A stretch of 5,945 nt of DNA from an uncultured Lachnospiraceae bacterium (lineage in GTDB: Bacteria > Bacillota > Clostridia > Lachnospirales > Lachnospiraceae): assembly GCA_902803155.1 (NCBI GenBank), contig CADCOU010000245.1:1-5945 (forward strand). The letters run 5' to 3'. The notes under the pieces were generated by a model. That model worked only from the letters and a program-made list of their open reading frames with translations, was not told where the DNA came from and did not search any database. Both the position numbers and the translations under genes were made by a program. Positions 1 through 5,866 of the stretch are shown piece by piece. Within the stretch, counting starts at the first letter, position 1. The number at the start of each line of letters is the position of its first letter.

Positions 1-821
1 GAAGGACGGTAGACTACAGAGGCGTCAGCACGGTTCTCCTCCGACAGAATGGGCAGGTTCTCCCAGAACTTGTCGATGTCGGAACGCATCTCCTCCTTTG
101 TCTTCTCTTTCACCTCTGTATACGGATAGAGGGACAGATAGAACAGAAGGCCGTCTGCCGCTGTGATCCCGAGAGATGTTCCCTTCTTACTCAGGAAGAT
201 CTCCGAAAACTGTGTATAAACAGACTTGAAATCGATCTTTTCATCATCCGTCCACTTCTCTCCCGGATTTTTGCCGACTGCTTTCTGCAGCTTCGGGAAA
301 GATCCAACGTCCGTGAACGTCAGGTAATTGATCTGCGCCGCACGGTAGAAATCCATGAACTCGTAGTAGATCTTATTGTCTTTCGAGTCCGTCTCATACG
401 GAACCAGCCTGGTCACTATACCCTCGATCGAATCCGCATGGAAATACTTCAGCACGCTGACACGTTTGTTTCCCTCGAGCACGTAGAACCGGTTCATATA
501 CTCATACGCAACGATCGGATCTCCTACGCCCTGGTCGAGATGATAGCGGGCAACGCCGTCCCATTTAAGCGCAAACTCGCTGCTCTCCGGCATGAGCGGC
601 ATGAAATTGAACGCAAACGCATGCTTTCTTCCCACCGTCTTCGTCCCGACGATCTGATCCAGCGGTATGCTGACCAGGCCGAGCGGTTCTTCCGTCCGCA
701 CCTGCCGGTTGTCGATCATATCATCGAGCGCCGGAAGATAAGGGTAATCACCTTCGGCAACTGCCCTGCGGTATGCGTTCTTCGCGCTTCTCTGAGCCCT
801 GTTGTAATTCTCAGATGCCAT
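1..821 (-). CDS. ParB-like N-terminal domain protein, putative BMP-family binding protein (partial, C-terminus off the left edge)
   Basis: I translated this frame by hand; 273 codons are open from the ATG at 821 to the window edge, with no stop. The start is fixed by a GAGGAGG ribosome binding site six bases upstream. Residues about 47-60 (GLVSIPLDQIVGTK) and 101-125 (DPIVAYEYMNRFYV, then EGNKR at 116-120) resemble the two conserved boxes of ParB/sulfiredoxin-fold domains, in which the second box carries a G-x-[RK]-R type motif. There is no signal peptide or membrane segment: the N-terminus (MASENYNRAQRSAKNAYRRA) is charged and cytoplasmic in character. From memory, Lachnospiraceae proteins with this N-terminus continue into a BMP (PnrA-like, nucleoside-binding) domain and are named BMP-family substrate-binding proteins; that half is not visible here, so the name is an inference. 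The gene overlaps the end of icd by 11 bases and is probably cotranscribed with it. The ligand and role are unknown. The coding frame is near certain, the family name moderate. Confidence 0.6.
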   Translation of the reverse strand, partial: MASENYNRAQRSAKNAYRRAVAEGDYPYLPALDDMIDNRQVRTEEPLGLVSIPLDQIVGTKTVGRKHAFAFNFMPLMPESSEFALKWDGVARYHLDQGVGDPIVAYEYMNRFYVLEGNKRVSVLKYFHADSIEGIVTRLVPYETDSKDNKIYYEFMDFYRAAQINYLTFTDVGSFPKLQKAVGKNPGEKWTDDEKIDFKSVYTQFSEIFLSKKGTSLGITAADGLLFYLSLYPYTEVKEKTKEEMRSDIDKFWENLPILSEENRADASVVYRP

Positions 822-2028
822 TGAGTTCCTCCTCAAGCCTCTTTCTGACAGCCAGAATGAATCCCTCGCTGTCAAGCCTTGTGATGTCTTTCTTCGTCGT
901 GATCAGTGCAAGATCGCCGGTCATCTCACCCTCTTCGATCGTGCGGATGACAGACCGCTCCAGCGCGTCCGCAAAATGCACCAGTGCATCGATCCCGTCC
1001 AGCTGCCCTCTCTTTCTGAGAGCGCCGGTCCAGGCGTAGATCGTCGCAACGGAATTCGTCGAGGTCTTCTCCCCGTTCAGATGCCTGTAGTAATGCTTCT
1101 GCACGGTCCCGTGGGCCGCTTCGAACTCATATTTCCCGTCCGGGTTCACCAGCACGCTGGTCATCATCGCAAGGGAACCGAAAGCAGACGAGAGCATGTC
1201 GCTCATAACATCTCCGTCATAGTTCTTGCACGCCCAGATAAAGCCGCCTTCACTCTTCATAACCCTGGCGACGACATCATCGATCAGTGTATAGAAATAC
1301 ACGATGCCGGCCTCTTTGAACTTCTCTTCATACTCATCGTGATAAACCGTATCAAAGATCTCACGGAAGCGGGCGTCGTATTTCTTGGAGATGGTATCCT
1401 TGGTCGCAAACCACAGGTCCTGCTTCGCATCCAGCGCATACTCAAAACAGCTGTGCGCAAAACTGCTGATTGAGCTGTCTGTATTGTGCCAGCCCTGAAT
1501 GATTCCGGACCCTTCAAATGTATGGATCGGCTCCCTGGTCACCGTTCCGTCTTCCGCTGTGTATACCAGTTCCGCAGTGCCTCTGCCAGGGATCACGATC
1601 TCCGCATTCCTGTACACATCACCGTATGCATGCCTTGCGATCGTGATCGGCTTCTTCCAGGAACGCACTGCAGGCTCTATCCCGTCCACGATGATCGGGC
1701 TTCGGAAAACAGTACCGTCCATGATCGCGCGGATCGTCCCGTTCGGACTCTTCCACATCTCCTTCAGCCCGTATTCCTTCACACGATCCGCATTGGGAGT
1801 AATCGTCGCACATTTGACTGCAACACCGTACTTCAGGGCAGCGTTGGCGGCCTCCACCGTGATCCGGTCATCCGTCTCGTCCCTCTTCATCAGTCCGAGA
1901 TCGTAATACTCCGTCTTCAGGTCTATATAGGGAAGGAGCAGCTGGTCCTTGATCATCTTCCAGAGGATCCTGGTCATCTCGTCTCCGTCCATCTCAACAA
2001 GCGGGGTCGTCATTCTGATCTTTTCCAT
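811..2028 (-). CDS. icd: NADP-dependent isocitrate dehydrogenase, type II (eukaryote-like homodimeric)
   Basis: The enzyme oxidatively decarboxylates isocitrate to 2-oxoglutarate with NADP+ in the cytosol, feeding glutamate synthesis and supplying NADPH. The protein has 405 residues, normal for the type II family that includes human IDH1. Substrate-binding residues fall at nearly the human positions: SPNGTIR with R100, R109 in GTVFR, R132 and catalytic Y139 in RHAYGDVY. The catalytic lysine is K210 in FATKDT (human K212). Metal-binding aspartates lie in LIDD (about 250) and YDGDVMSD (D273, D277). The cofactor loop AAHGTVQKH (304-312) has Lys-His where human IDH1 has Arg-His, which fits NADP preference. 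The start is the ATG at 2028, with AAGGAGAG about ten bases upstream. It has its own promoter after the pgsA terminator. It is not the E. coli/B. subtilis type I enzyme. No gene for citrate synthase or aconitase is visible beside it. Confidence 0.96.
   Translation of the reverse strand: MEKIRMTTPLVEMDGDEMTRILWKMIKDQLLLPYIDLKTEYYDLGLMKRDETDDRITVEAANAALKYGVAVKCATITPNADRVKEYGLKEMWKSPNGTIRAIMDGTVFRSPIIVDGIEPAVRSWKKPITIARHAYGDVYRNAEIVIPGRGTAELVYTAEDGTVTREPIHTFEGSGIIQGWHNTDSSISSFAHSCFEYALDAKQDLWFATKDTISKKYDARFREIFDTVYHDEYEEKFKEAGIVYFYTLIDDVVARVMKSEGGFIWACKNYDGDVMSDMLSSAFGSLAMMTSVLVNPDGKYEFEAAHGTVQKHYYRHLNGEKTSTNSVATIYAWTGALRKRGQLDGIDALVHFADALERSVIRTIEEGEMTGDLALITTKKDITRLDSEGFILAVRKRLEEELNGI
828..834 (-). 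promoter_or_regulatory. Strong ribosome binding site of the ParB-like gene, inside icd
   Basis: GAGGAGG on the minus strand lies within the last codons of icd, six bases before the ATG at 821. It fixes the start of the downstream gene. It also suggests that this gene can load ribosomes itself as well as through coupling to icd termination. Confidence 0.8.
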
Positions 2029-2115
2029 AATCGGATTCTCTCCTTAGTCTCTTTAGTGAACAGCCTGAATTACTGCCATATTTCATTTACCCGATATGTT
2101 TCTTCACCGCTTAGC

Positions 2116-2143
2116 ATTCTACTCCATGTGCACCGTGTGTCAA
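2116..2143 (-). promoter_or_regulatory. Predicted sigma-A promoter of icd
   Basis: On the minus strand TTGACA (2143-2138), a 16-base spacer, then TAGAAT (2121-2116). The -35 box is perfect and the -10 box matches TATAAT at five of six positions. Transcription should start near 2109, giving a 5' leader of about 80 bases before the icd ATG. I see no operator, riboswitch or strong hairpin in that leader. The -35 box begins three bases after the U-tract of the upstream terminator. Confidence 0.75.
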
Positions 2144-2146
2144 GCG

Positions 2147-2182
2147 AAAAAAATAACCGGCTGGATTCCGTATCCAGCCGGT
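2147..2182 (-). terminator. Intrinsic terminator ending the gmk-rpoZ-rimO-pgsA operon
   Basis: On the minus strand a perfect 11-bp stem, ACCGGCTGGAT/ATCCAGCCGGT (2182-2172 with 2166-2156), closes a 5-base loop and is followed by TA and seven T residues (2153-2147). It begins 34 bases past the pgsA stop. The + strand side carries only a short run of four T residues, so it acts mainly for minus-strand transcription. Confidence 0.93.
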
Positions 2183-2216
2183 CGATTTTCATGATCAGTT
2201 CAATTATACTGTCACC

Positions 2217-3359
2217 TTACTCCACATCGTGCAGTACCTGCTTGTTCTGCATCAGATATGTCACAAGGGAAATGACTGTCAGCGCAAGCGCGATCCACTT
2301 CAGGACCTGCGCGATCGCATTGAACACGCCGCCGAAATTCGCGACCATCAGGATCACCATCAGCATCTGGAAGACCGTCTTGAACTTGCCCCAGTAATTA
2401 GCGGCAATCACAACGCCCTTCTCCACCGCGATCAGGCGGAAACCGGAGATGATGAACTCACGTGCGATGATGATGATCACAATCCAGCTCTCGATCCTGC
2501 CGAGGTCAACCAGGCAGATCAGAGCAGAGCAGACAAGCAGTTTGTCCGCGAGCGGATCCATGAACTTCCCGAATGTCGATACGTAATTGTAACGGCGGGC
2601 GATATACCCGTCAGCCGTATCGGTCAGGCTGGCGATGATGAACACGATCATCGCAAGGATATTTCCTGCCGGTTTCTTCATCCACAGAAGCAGGGCGACA
2701 AACACGGGGATCATACAGATCCTGGCAATGGTCAGCTGGTTAGGCAGATTCGGTCCCGGCACCCAATTTTTGATGGATGTCCTGACTTCGCTTGCTTTCT
2801 CACTTGCCTTCTGGCTTGCTTTCCTGGCCTGCTCCGCAGCCTTTTCCTTTGCCCTTCTCGCTCTCTCGGATGCAGAATCGGAGATGCTTTCCGCCGCGTC
2901 CCCTGCCGCATCTGCAGCATCCTCTGCCTCGGCAGCGATATCTTCGGAAACCTTCTCCGCTTCATCCTTGAGGGAGTCCACAGCCTTCCTCACGGAATCT
3001 GCAGCGTCGTCAAATGTATCCTCCACAGCGTCGGCAGCGTTATCAACTGCTTCTTCTATATCTGCTGCTTCTTCTTTCATATCTGCCACCGTTTCCGCGG
3101 CTGGCTCCGACAGGATTTCGACCATATCCGCAGCAGGTACAGCTTCTTCTCCGCCCTTTACCTGGTCAGCAGCAAAGTCCATGACTTCCTCTGCTGCAGG
3201 AGCTGCTTTTTTCTGTGTTTTTCTGGGAGCCCTCTTTTTGGGAGCAGGCTTCTTTGCCGCAGTTTCAGCTGCATCTTTCACATCTTCCGCCGTTTCCTTA
3301 AGAGCATTCTCTTCCATGATCTCTTCCGGCGCCGGTTCTGTCTTTTTCCTTCCCGCCAT
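2217..3359 (-). CDS. pgsA: CDP-diacylglycerol-glycerol-3-phosphate 3-phosphatidyltransferase with long charged N-terminal extension
   Basis: PgsA makes phosphatidylglycerophosphate from CDP-diacylglycerol and glycerol-3-phosphate, the committed step to phosphatidylglycerol and cardiolipin, in the cytoplasmic membrane. The protein is 380 residues with the start at 3359; typical PgsA is about 180-200. Residues from about 203 (NLPNQLTIARICMIP) to the end form the complete enzyme. The CDP-alcohol phosphotransferase motif is intact: D247, D250, G251, A254, R255, G264, D268, D272. About six hydrophobic segments fall near 209-226, 233-249, 273-286, 291-310, 327-342 and 350-370. Residues 1-200 are extra: a Lys/Pro/Ala-rich patch (31-55), an acidic Ala/Asp/Glu stretch (60-160) and a basic Lys/Arg/Ala stretch (163-192), probably helical or disordered and cytoplasmic. 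The frame stays open upstream to an ATG at 3458 that overlaps the rimO stop, but the AAGGAGA before 3359 favours the shorter form. Last gene of its operon. Confidence 0.93.
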   Translation of the reverse strand: MAGRKKTEPAPEEIMEENALKETAEDVKDAAETAAKKPAPKKRAPRKTQKKAAPAAEEVMDFAADQVKGGEEAVPAADMVEILSEPAAETVADMKEEAADIEEAVDNAADAVEDTFDDAADSVRKAVDSLKDEAEKVSEDIAAEAEDAADAAGDAAESISDSASERARRAKEKAAEQARKASQKASEKASEVRTSIKNWVPGPNLPNQLTIARICMIPVFVALLLWMKKPAGNILAMIVFIIASLTDTADGYIARRYNYVSTFGKFMDPLADKLLVCSALICLVDLGRIESWIVIIIIAREFIISGFRLIAVEKGVVIAANYWGKFKTVFQMLMVILMVANFGGVFNAIAQVLKWIALALTVISLVTYLMQNKQVLHDVE

Positions 3360-3364
3360 AGTAT

Positions 3365-3371
3365 TCTCCTT
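3365..3371 (-). promoter_or_regulatory. Ribosome binding site that sets the pgsA start
   Basis: AAGGAGA on the minus strand, five bases before the ATG at 3359. The alternative in-frame ATG at 3458 overlaps the rimO stop as TGATG and has no good Shine-Dalgarno sequence, so this site decides for the 380-residue product. Confidence 0.75.
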
Positions 3372-3430
3372 CCCTTCTTCTTCCGGATCGTACTTCCTGT
3401 CAGTTTGCAGCGTTGTAAAAACTTCTACCA

Positions 3431-3455
3431 ATAAAACAGCATGAGAGGCTGCTGT
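3431..3455 (-). terminator. Weak hairpin with T-rich tail between rimO and pgsA
   Basis: Minus strand: ACAGCA (3455-3450) pairs with TGCTGT (3441-3436) around an 8-base loop and is followed by TTTATT. The stem is only 6 bp with modest GC content, so at most it would cause partial termination or pausing, or serve as a processing site that lowers pgsA relative to rimO. It sits in the roughly 98-base leader of pgsA, where I find no convincing separate promoter. Confidence 0.25.
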
Positions 3456-3457
3456 CA

Positions 3458-4855
3458 TCAGTTCATCTGATCATTTCCATCAGCCTCTGTAACAGCTTCA
3501 CCGATCAGATCATACTCTGACGAGCCGGTGATCTTCACATGAACGAAGTCCCCTGTCTCCAGGTTCTCATCGCTGTACACAAATACAAACCCGTCCACAT
3601 CCGGAGCGTCTCCGTACCCGCGCCCGATATAGACATTTTCATTCGGGACGTAGCCTTCTATCAGGACATCCGTCTCCGTTCCCTTCAGCTGCTCATTCAG
3701 GTCAGATGAGATCTCCTGCTGAAGCTCCATCAGTTCATCCAGACGGCTGAGCTTTGTCTCCTCGTCGATCTGACCATCCATGCGCGCCGCGGCTGTACCT
3801 TCCTCCTGCGAATAGGTGAACGCGCCGAGCCGGTTGAACTCCATCTCGTTGATAAAGCGGCACAGGTCTTCAAACTGCTCCCTCGTCTCGCCGGGGAATC
3901 CGCAGATCAGCGTCGTCCGCAGGATGATATCCGGGACTTCCGCGCGAAGCTTCCCGATGATCCGCCGAAGATCCGCCTCGTCCGTCTTCCGTCCCATCCT
4001 CCTGAGGATCTCGTCATTGCTGTGCTGGATCGGAAGGTCCAGATAATGGACGAACTTCTTCTCCTTTTTCATGCACTCGATGAGATCATCGTAGATCTCT
4101 TCCGGATAGCAGTACAGCACGCGGATCCATACGATCCCTTCGATCCGGGCAAGTTCACGGATCAGCTCGTGCAGGCATTTCCTGCCGTAGAGATCCGTCC
4201 CGTAAAGCGTCGTCTCCTGCGCGACCAGGATCAGTTCCTTTACGCCTCTCTCCGCCAGCGATTGCGCTTCACGGATCAGGTCCTCCTTCGGAACCGAACG
4301 GAAGGGCCCGCGCATGGAAGGAATGGCACAGTAGGTACAGTGCTTGTCACAACCCTCCGCAATCTTCAGATAGGCGAAATGTCCCCCTGTCGTCAGGACC
4401 CTGTCTCCGGAGGGAAGCGCGATCTTGCTGAGGTCATCCAGTTTCTCGCTGCGTTCTCCAAGAAGGGCCTTTTCGATCACAGCCGCTATGGAGTCATAGG
4501 CAGTCGTGCCGACAACGGCATCCACCTCCGGAAGCTGTTCCCGTATCTCGTCCGCATAGCGCTGCGCCATGCAGCCGGTCGCAATCAGTGCCCTGCATCT
4601 GCCGGACTTCTTATTCTCAGCCATCTGCAGGATCGTATCGATCGACTCCTGTTTGGCGTCAGCGATAAAGCTGCAGGTGTTCACGATGATGACATCCGCC
4701 TGTGATTCATCATCCGTCACCTGGTATCCGGACAGGTTCAGCAGACCGAGCATCTTCTCGGCGTCTACCCGGTTCTTGTCGCAGCCGAGTGATACGAAGA
4801 GGACCTTCGGAGTATCCGCAGTTCCCTTACTGCCGCTCAGATTATTCTCTGTCAT
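3458..4855 (-). CDS. rimO: Ribosomal protein S12 (uS12) methylthiotransferase RimO
   Basis: RimO is a radical SAM enzyme with two iron-sulfur clusters that adds a methylthio group to a conserved aspartate of ribosomal protein S12. The protein has 465 residues, near the usual 440-450. The N-terminal domain starts with SLGCDKNRVDAEKMLG, the RimO form of this motif, and carries the auxiliary-cluster cysteines C25, C61 and C95. The radical SAM motif CDKHCTYC gives C169, C173 and C176. LDLPIQHSNDEILRRMGR (273-290) and ICGFPGET (317-324) are family hallmarks. A TRAM domain fills about 388-455, including GDAPDVDG (415-422), which separates RimO from MiaB. The ATG at 4855 lies nine bases after the rpoZ stop and has only a weak Shine-Dalgarno sequence (AGCAGGT), so translation probably depends on coupling to rpoZ. 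All cluster ligands are present. Confidence 0.95.
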   Translation of the reverse strand: MTENNLSGSKGTADTPKVLFVSLGCDKNRVDAEKMLGLLNLSGYQVTDDESQADVIIVNTCSFIADAKQESIDTILQMAENKKSGRCRALIATGCMAQRYADEIREQLPEVDAVVGTTAYDSIAAVIEKALLGERSEKLDDLSKIALPSGDRVLTTGGHFAYLKIAEGCDKHCTYCAIPSMRGPFRSVPKEDLIREAQSLAERGVKELILVAQETTLYGTDLYGRKCLHELIRELARIEGIVWIRVLYCYPEEIYDDLIECMKKEKKFVHYLDLPIQHSNDEILRRMGRKTDEADLRRIIGKLRAEVPDIILRTTLICGFPGETREQFEDLCRFINEMEFNRLGAFTYSQEEGTAAARMDGQIDEETKLSRLDELMELQQEISSDLNEQLKGTETDVLIEGYVPNENVYIGRGYGDAPDVDGFVFVYSDENLETGDFVHVKITGSSEYDLIGEAVTEADGNDQMN

Positions 4856-4864
4856 GATACCTGC

Positions 4865-5221
4865 TCAGTTCTCTTCGCCTTCAGAGGCTTCCGCCCGCTC
4901 TTCGATAATAGCTCTCGCCTCTTCCTGCGTCGGGATATTCTCCTCAACGAAGCGGTCCGCCATCGCAGAGATCTCCTGCTCATCCATGGCAGTCTGCTCT
5001 TCGGACGTGATCTTGATCCTTCCCTGCTCCAGTTCTTTTACTGCAGCGGAAAGCGGCTTTGCCGCCTCCAGGCTTCCCTGAACAGCGTCACCTGCCACGA
5101 TCTCCCTCGCCCTCTTGGCCGTCGCCATGACGATGGAATAACGGGAGTTGATTACAGGAGTATCATCCTCGGAATCCTCGTTGATCAGTTTCATAAGTTC
5201 TGTGTAAGACGGGTGCAGCAT
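4865..5221 (-). CDS. rpoZ: DNA-directed RNA polymerase omega subunit, with acidic C-terminal tail
   Basis: Omega is the small subunit that helps assemble and stabilise the beta-prime subunit of RNA polymerase. The protein has 118 residues. The clostridial N-terminus MLHPSYTELMKLIN is followed by the core VINSRYSIVMATAKRARE (23-40), which matches the NRFxLVxxAxxRAR helix of omega, and by KPLSAAVKELEQGRIKI (55-71), the conserved third helix. Residues 72-118 are an extra, strongly acidic tail (many Glu, few Lys/Arg); short omegas such as the roughly 67-residue B. subtilis protein stop near residue 70. The N-terminal MAR motif used by E. coli omega for ppGpp binding is absent. The start at 5221 has GAAGGAG, contained in the end of gmk, eleven bases upstream, and lies six bases after the gmk stop. 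Placement between gmk and rimO fits cotranscription. Confidence 0.92.
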   Translation of the reverse strand: MLHPSYTELMKLINEDSEDDTPVINSRYSIVMATAKRAREIVAGDAVQGSLEAAKPLSAAVKELEQGRIKITSEEQTAMDEQEISAMADRFVEENIPTQEEARAIIEERAEASEGEEN

Positions 5222-5227
5222 AAGTAT

Positions 5228-5866
5228 TTATTCTCCTTCTTCTGTTATATGCTTCAGGTCATTTCTGATCTTCCTGATAAACGGCAGGTTGCTCTTTGCC
5301 CTCAGTCTCTGCGCACGGATCAGGGTGTTCAGCTCCAGCGCACATTCATCGGCGTCGTCATTTACAATGATGTAATCATACTGTTCCGCGCCCTTCGCCT
5401 CCTCGCAGGCCCTCTTCAGGCGTTTCATGATTACTTCCTCTGTCTCGGTACCTCTTCCGGTCAGCCGGTCCTTCAGGGCTTCGGCAGACGGGGGAAGCAT
5501 GTAGATCAGCACCGCTTCCGGAACCTTCTCCTTGATCGCAAGAGCTCCCTGGACTTCGATCTCCAGGATCACGTCGAAACCTTCCTCAAGCTTTTTGTCC
5601 ACATACGCCTTCGGCGTTCCGTAGTAATTCCCGACGTAGCATGCATGCTCAAGCAGCTCTTCCTTCGCGATCATCTCCTCGAACCGCTCCTTCGTGACGA
5701 AGAAATAATGCACGCCGTCCACTTCCCCGGGACGCGGATCCCTGGTCGTCGCAGAAACCGAATAGGCATAGCCCTCTTTCGTTTCAAACAGAGACTTCAG
5801 CACGGTCCCCTTACCGACGCCGGCAAAGCCGGACAGAACGATCAGGCTTCCTCTTGACTTCGTCAT
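5228..5866 (-). CDS. gmk: Guanylate kinase
   Basis: Guanylate kinase phosphorylates GMP (and dGMP) to GDP with ATP in the cytosol, the step that commits salvaged or new GMP to GTP. The protein has 212 residues, normal for the family. The P-loop is SGFAGVGKGT (12-21), with K19 and T21 binding ATP phosphates; the common form is SGPSGVGKGT. The GMP-binding region is clear: YSVSATTRDPRPGEVDGVHY (35-54) with S36, R42 and Y54, then LLEHA (71-75) and NYYGTPK (80-86). ILEIEVQGA (100-108) replaces the usual LDIDVQGA. The lid follows as RLTGRGTETEEVI (134-146). The ATG at 5866 has AAGGAGAG six bases upstream and overlaps the stop of an incoming frame as ATGA. It is the first fully contained gene of the operon with rpoZ. 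Confidence 0.97.
   Translation of the reverse strand: MTKSRGSLIVLSGFAGVGKGTVLKSLFETKEGYAYSVSATTRDPRPGEVDGVHYFFVTKERFEEMIAKEELLEHACYVGNYYGTPKAYVDKKLEEGFDVILEIEVQGALAIKEKVPEAVLIYMLPPSAEALKDRLTGRGTETEEVIMKRLKRACEEAKGAEQYDYIIVNDDADECALELNTLIRAQRLRAKSNLPFIRKIRNDLKHITEEGE

Noticed and set aside
438..824. + strand open frame (128 codons) near the left edge
   Set aside because: It is opposite the ParB-like coding frame, which is open over the whole 821 bases with a strong ribosome binding site and consistent codon use.
1439..1441. Apparent loss of the catalytic lysine in isocitrate dehydrogenase
   Set aside because: A first alignment put human Lys212 near AGIVYFY, where there is no lysine. Recounting from the metal-binding aspartates places it in FATKDT as K210, so the active site is complete.
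2029..2115. Possible riboswitch or structured leader before icd
   Set aside because: The roughly 80-base leader shows only a trivial 5-bp CATAT/ATATG pairing and no aptamer-like conserved blocks or second terminator.
1486..2397. + strand open frame (303 codons) spanning icd, the terminator and the end of pgsA
   Set aside because: It crosses two well-supported minus-strand genes and an intrinsic terminator, and has no recognisable domain.
3050..3093. Short imperfect tandem repeat (CTTCTTCT...ATATCTGC type) within pgsA
   Set aside because: It reflects repeated Glu/Ala/Asp codons in the low-complexity extension, and is not a separate DNA repeat element.
2229..3434. Long + strand open frame (401 codons) opposite pgsA
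   Set aside because: It is the antisense shadow of pgsA. The product is rich in Cys, His and Arg with no domain, while the minus strand encodes an intact CDP-alcohol phosphotransferase motif.
2635..3444. + strand Ser/Ala-rich open frame (269 codons) that looks like a secreted low-complexity protein
   Set aside because: It is the reverse complement of the Ala/Asp/Glu-rich extension of PgsA, whose GC-rich repetitive codons read as Ser and Ala on the other strand. It shows no convincing ribosome binding site or promoter.
4022..4705. + strand open frame (227 codons) opposite rimO
   Set aside because: It is antisense to a complete radical SAM gene with all cluster cysteines in place; the predicted product has no family features.
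5213..5857. + strand open frame (214 codons) opposite gmk
   Set aside because: It is antisense to a complete guanylate kinase with P-loop and GMP-binding motifs.
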